From Bacillota bacterium (GTDB taxonomy: Bacteria > Bacillota_A > Clostridia > DSM-8532), in assembly GCA_023424865.1 (NCBI GenBank), contig JAFADM010000544.1, positions 1 through 9,027 of the forward strand: a stretch of 9,027 nt of DNA. Direction: 5' to 3'. Shown piece after piece: positions 7,002 to 9,027 of this stretch. A model generated the notes under the pieces. The model was not told where the DNA came from. It was given only the letters and a program-made list of their open reading frames with translations, and ran no database searches. Each line of letters opens with the position of its first letter. The first letter of the stretch is position 1. Made by a program: the position numbers and the translations under genes.

Positions 7002-7043
7002 TTAGTGTTCTAATCCACTAAAATAGTGTGCGTATCCACCACA
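7002..7043. repeat. Two tandem 21-bp operator-like repeats
   Basis: Unit 1 (7002-7022) and unit 2 (7023-7043) agree at 15 of 21 positions, sharing TAGTGT at the left and ATCCAC at the right. Unit 1 is also an inverted repeat, TTAGTG-N8-CACTAA. Unit 2 is a degenerate version (TAGTG-N8-CACCA). Two helical turns separate them. They begin right after the -10 of the promoter and cover about +1 to +40, where a repressor would block transcription. The regulator is not encoded in the window. Confidence 0.6.
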
Positions 7044-7047
7044 GCTT

Positions 7048-7076
7048 ATTATAATTAATAATGCCAATTATGTCCA
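7048..7076 (-). promoter_or_regulatory. Sigma-A type promoter of the hydrolase-propeller operon
   Basis: On the - strand, TGGACA (7076-7071) is the -35 and TATAAT (7053-7048) is a perfect -10, with a 17-bp spacer. Transcription would begin near 7041, about 160 nt upstream of the hydrolase ATG, and read leftward into all three genes. This is the best promoter match in the window. Confidence 0.8.
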
Positions 7077-7113
7077 CTTTCTCATACCCTCCGAAGGCTT
7101 TTGAAAGGGACAG

Positions 7114-7131
7114 TTAAGAAAATCTTAAGAA
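7114..7131. promoter_or_regulatory. Possible activator site: TTAAGAA direct repeat
   Basis: TTAAGAA occurs at 7114-7120 and again at 7125-7131, an 11-bp period. The section 7114-7128 is also a palindrome (TTAAGA-AAA-TCTTAA). It lies about 38 bp upstream of the -35, a place and spacing that suit an OmpR-type response regulator. This is an inference only. Confidence 0.4.
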
Positions 7132-7161
7132 GGATGCAGGATGGAGAAATAAAAGGGTAAA

Positions 7162-7183
7162 GTTTTACTTCTGACAGTAAAAC
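7162..7183 (-). terminator. Probable weak terminator of the glycosyltransferase operon
   Basis: GTTTTACT (7162-7169) and AGTAAAAC (7176-7183) form a perfect 8-bp stem with a 6-nt loop, 8 nt after the glycosyltransferase stop. On the - strand it is followed by TTTACCCTTTTATTT. The stem is AT-rich, so termination may be partial and some read-through into the next operon is possible. Confidence 0.5.
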
Positions 7184-7191
7184 AAATCCGA

Positions 7192-8328
7192 CTATGCGCT
7201 TAAAGCGGATCCCTTAGAAATAATGGAATCATAGGTATTTAAGAGCTTTTCAAAGATCTCGTTCCAGGAACGGCTGCGGGCATACTGGATGCCGTTGGCC
7301 TTAAGCTGCTCTCTTAAATTCAAATTGCACAGCAGCTCCTCCATTGCGGCGGCCAGAGAATGGGGGTCTCCGGAAGAGAATTTAAGTCCGTTCTGTCTAT
7401 GTTCAATAATTTCATTTATGCCTCCCGCATTGGGGCCTATCACGGGAAGTCCGGAGGCCATGGCCTCCTGAATAACGTTTCCAAAGGTTTCGGTAGGGGA
7501 GGGACAGACGAAAATATCCCCCGAGGCATACATTTGAGATAGCTCTCCGCCGCTTTTAAAGCCCGTAAATACCGTATCCGGAGGAAACAGCTCCTTGCAT
7601 TTCCGGGCATAGGGACCGTCGCCGGTAAGAACCAGGGCGATACTTTGGTGATATTTCTCCTGAAGCAAACGATAGCTTTCATTTAAAACATCCAGGTCCT
7701 TCTCCTGCGACAGCCTCCCCACGTAAATGAAGGCTGTTTTGCCGCATAGGCCCAGTTCCTCCCTCCGGGTGTCGCTCCGTGAACCGGGATTGAATTTTTC
7801 CGTGTCAATGCCTCTGGAAAAAAGGCCGGTGCGAAGAATACCGTTGCTGTTAAGCTCCTTCATAGCTTCATAGGAGGGGCAGAGAGTGACATGGTTCTGA
7901 TTGTGAAACCATTTCATATAATCCCAGATAGGCTGCTTTAAAAAGTCCATATGATAGTATTCGGCGTAGTGGGAAAAGTGGGTGGTATAGCTTGATACCG
8001 TTGGAATTCCCATTTTCTTTCCGAACCAAAGTCCGGCAAGACCCATATTGAATTCCGTCATGTTATGAATAATATGGGGCCGAAATTGGCTTAAGGCTTG
8101 TGAAATCCTGAACATATTGGGAAGGGCAATGCGGCATTCCGGATACAGAAAGAAGCTGAGGCTGTAAAACCTTTCGGTATGGGCCTCTCTACCCGTGACT
8201 TTGTATTTGGGGACAAACAGTTTATATTCCAGATGGTGGTTTGTGAGGTAATCGGTAAGCTTTTTAAGGGTGTTGGTTACACCGTTTATCTGTGGACTGC
8301 AGGTATCGGAAAACAGTGCGATGCGCAT
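7192..8328 (-). CDS. GT4 family glycosyltransferase (diacylglycerol glycosyltransferase/mannosyltransferase-like)
   Basis: The 378-residue retaining glycosyltransferase has the GT-B fold and would transfer a sugar from a nucleotide-sugar at the inner face of the membrane. The N-terminal acceptor domain begins with MRIALFSDTCSPQINGV (1-17), with the INGV glycine loop. The donor domain includes YVGRLSQEKDL (202-212) and LTGDGPY (234-240). Glu280-x7-Glu288 in TETFGNVIQE is the GT4 EX7E signature, followed by ASGLPVIGPNAGG (291-303). The opening and overall pattern resemble enzymes that glucosylate or mannosylate diacylglycerol or phosphatidylinositol (MgtA/PimB/SqdX-type). The acceptor is inferred, and a polysaccharide role cannot be excluded. 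It starts at ATG 8328 with AAGGAG 11 nt upstream. It follows the PLC-like gene by 21 bp and is the last gene of its operon. Confidence 0.88.
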   Translation of the reverse strand: MRIALFSDTCSPQINGVTNTLKKLTDYLTNHHLEYKLFVPKYKVTGREAHTERFYSLSFFLYPECRIALPNMFRISQALSQFRPHIIHNMTEFNMGLAGLWFGKKMGIPTVSSYTTHFSHYAEYYHMDFLKQPIWDYMKWFHNQNHVTLCPSYEAMKELNSNGILRTGLFSRGIDTEKFNPGSRSDTRREELGLCGKTAFIYVGRLSQEKDLDVLNESYRLLQEKYHQSIALVLTGDGPYARKCKELFPPDTVFTGFKSGGELSQMYASGDIFVCPSPTETFGNVIQEAMASGLPVIGPNAGGINEIIEHRQNGLKFSSGDPHSLAAAMEELLCNLNLREQLKANGIQYARSRSWNEIFEKLLNTYDSIISKGSALSA

Positions 8329-8349
8329 AGGCTAACTCACTCCTTGTTA

Positions 8350-8943
8350 TTAAAGATAAACCGCAGTGCAGGGGGATTCCTCCTCGGAAATTGCCAGAAT
8401 GGATTCCTGTGTCTGGTTTCGGCAGCAAGCCACCTTTTCGCAGATAAGCAGGGAGGTGGAAAGAGCAAAGTGAATATCCTTGATTCTGCTGTCCGGAAGG
8501 GCGGAATAACGGGCGCGCCGAGCACGGATCACCGTTTCAATGTTGGAACCGAAACCCGAATCGGCCGTTGTCGGGATCAATCCTGTAACAGCCATTTTAA
8601 GAAAGCTGAAATGAAGGAGAAGCTCATAGCCCAAGTGGTCCATCAGGCGGTAGTACTTGGAGGCAGAAACATGATAATCGCAAAAAAAATCACTGGTATA
8701 GTGGCAGACTTCACCGAGAGCTACAGAGAAATCCCGGAGGCTCTTTTTATTCCTCATGAGGCTGTCAGTCAAAGCGCTTACCTCTTCAAGACAGTATTCC
8801 AGCATGTGGGGCTTTTGCTGCTTTGCAGGCAGCAAATCCGGCTTGACGTTTCCGTAGATGAACCCATGCTTATCCAGTTCCATCCGTTTTTCCAAACATC
8901 GGTACAGGGCTTTGGACATGGCAATATGGGTAAAGAAATTCAT
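8350..8943 (-). CDS. Zinc-dependent phospholipase C family protein
   Basis: This small protein of 197 residues belongs to the zinc-dependent phospholipase C/alpha-toxin N-domain fold. The metal ligands known from Clostridium perfringens alpha-toxin have counterparts in order: His6, Asp36 (NVKPD), His46, then His81, Asp85, His91, His103 and Glu107. The spacing of the last five (4, 6, 12, 4) equals that of His126-Asp130-His136-His148-Glu152 in the toxin. The N-terminal Trp ligand of the secreted enzymes is absent, and there is no signal peptide, so it is probably cytoplasmic. This differs from toxin and B. cereus enzymes. The natural substrate is unknown; hydrolysis of a phospholipid or other phosphodiester is inferred. 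The start has GGAG 8 nt upstream. It lies 21 bp after an upstream reading frame and 21 bp before the glycosyltransferase. Confidence 0.82.
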   Translation of the reverse strand: MNFFTHIAMSKALYRCLEKRMELDKHGFIYGNVKPDLLPAKQQKPHMLEYCLEEVSALTDSLMRNKKSLRDFSVALGEVCHYTSDFFCDYHVSASKYYRLMDHLGYELLLHFSFLKMAVTGLIPTTADSGFGSNIETVIRARRARYSALPDSRIKDIHFALSTSLLICEKVACCRNQTQESILAISEEESPCTAVYL

Positions 8944-8952
8944 GATCTCATC

Positions 8953-8956
8953 TCCT
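8953..8956 (-). promoter_or_regulatory. Ribosome-binding site of the PLC-like gene
   Basis: GGAG on the - strand (within AGGAGATGAG) lies near-ideally upstream of the ATG at 8943, in the 21-bp gap after the previous stop codon. Confidence 0.7.
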
Positions 8957-8964
8957 GCTGTTTC

Positions 8965-9027
8965 TTAAAGAACGTTGGGATGGTTCATAGCTCTATCATA
9001 ATCCTCCAATATAAATTCTTTTTGAAG
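8965..9027 (-). CDS. 3' end of an upstream gene, function unknown
   Basis: The - strand is open from the window edge for 20 codons and stops with TAA at 8967-8965. The C-terminal residues read as a charged tail ending in EDYDRAMNHPNVL. The stop lies 21 bp before the PLC-like gene, the same gap as between the next two genes, which suggests an operon. There is too little sequence to identify the product. A chance open frame of this length cannot be excluded. Confidence 0.5.
   Translation of the reverse strand, partial: LQKEFILEDYDRAMNHPNVL

Larger units (their letters stand above)
6881..7191 (-). other. Regulatory region of the hydrolase-propeller operon
   Basis: This 311-bp gene-free stretch contains, in transcription order (right to left), a weak terminator hairpin for the glycosyltransferase, a direct repeat of TTAAGAA with 11-bp period, a sigma-A promoter, two 21-bp operator-like repeats, a possible second extended -10 (TGCTATAAA, 6987-6995) and two Shine-Dalgarno sequences. 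No gene is supported here. Confidence 0.7.

Overview
The window looks like chromosomal DNA of a mid-GC Bacillota, most likely a clostridial-class organism. The reasons are strong GGAG/AAGGAG ribosome-binding sites, a sigma-A type promoter with a 17-bp spacer, Arg-rich membrane anchors followed by Pro/Thr/Glu linkers of the PTPEPT type, and families common in Clostridia. This is an inference from sequence style. There is no rRNA or other marker gene to place it further. I see no tRNA, CRISPR array, insertion sequence or phage gene.

Layout. The left end holds the 3' part of an M14 zinc carboxypeptidase gene (1-894, + strand), which runs off the window. A 218-bp spacer with a terminator-like hairpin follows. 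Next is a sugar phosphate isomerase/epimerase-like TIM-barrel gene (1113-1946, +). A strong hairpin at 1981-2039 can serve both this gene and the genes converging on it from the right. From about 7080 down to 2096 lies a leftward three-gene unit. It encodes a membrane-anchored serine hydrolase of the class A beta-lactamase fold (6880-5822) and two tandem paralogous membrane-anchored PQQ/BamB-like beta-propeller proteins (5841-4003 and 3919-2096). The unit has a good promoter (TGGACA-17-TATAAT) with two 21-bp operator-like repeats just downstream of it. Further right, also leftward, are a GT4 glycosyltransferase (8328-7192), a small zinc-dependent phospholipase C family protein (8943-8350) and the last 20 codons of another gene (9027-8965). 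These three are separated by only 21 bp each.

How the genes may work together. The three proteins of the middle operon share one N-terminal design: a short Arg-rich cytoplasmic tail, one transmembrane helix, an LP-aromatic motif and a Pro/Thr linker. They should therefore stand on the outer face of the membrane, within or beyond the wall. The hydrolase keeps SxxK, SDN and a K-x-G box but lacks the Glu166 omega-loop of true beta-lactamases, so a penicillin-binding or peptidase-like role is more likely than resistance. The propellers are probably scaffolds or ligand-binding partners. The right-hand pair (PLC-like protein plus GT4) could link diacylglycerol release to glycolipid synthesis, but that is a hypothesis. 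The M14 peptidase and the isomerase show no visible functional link to the rest.
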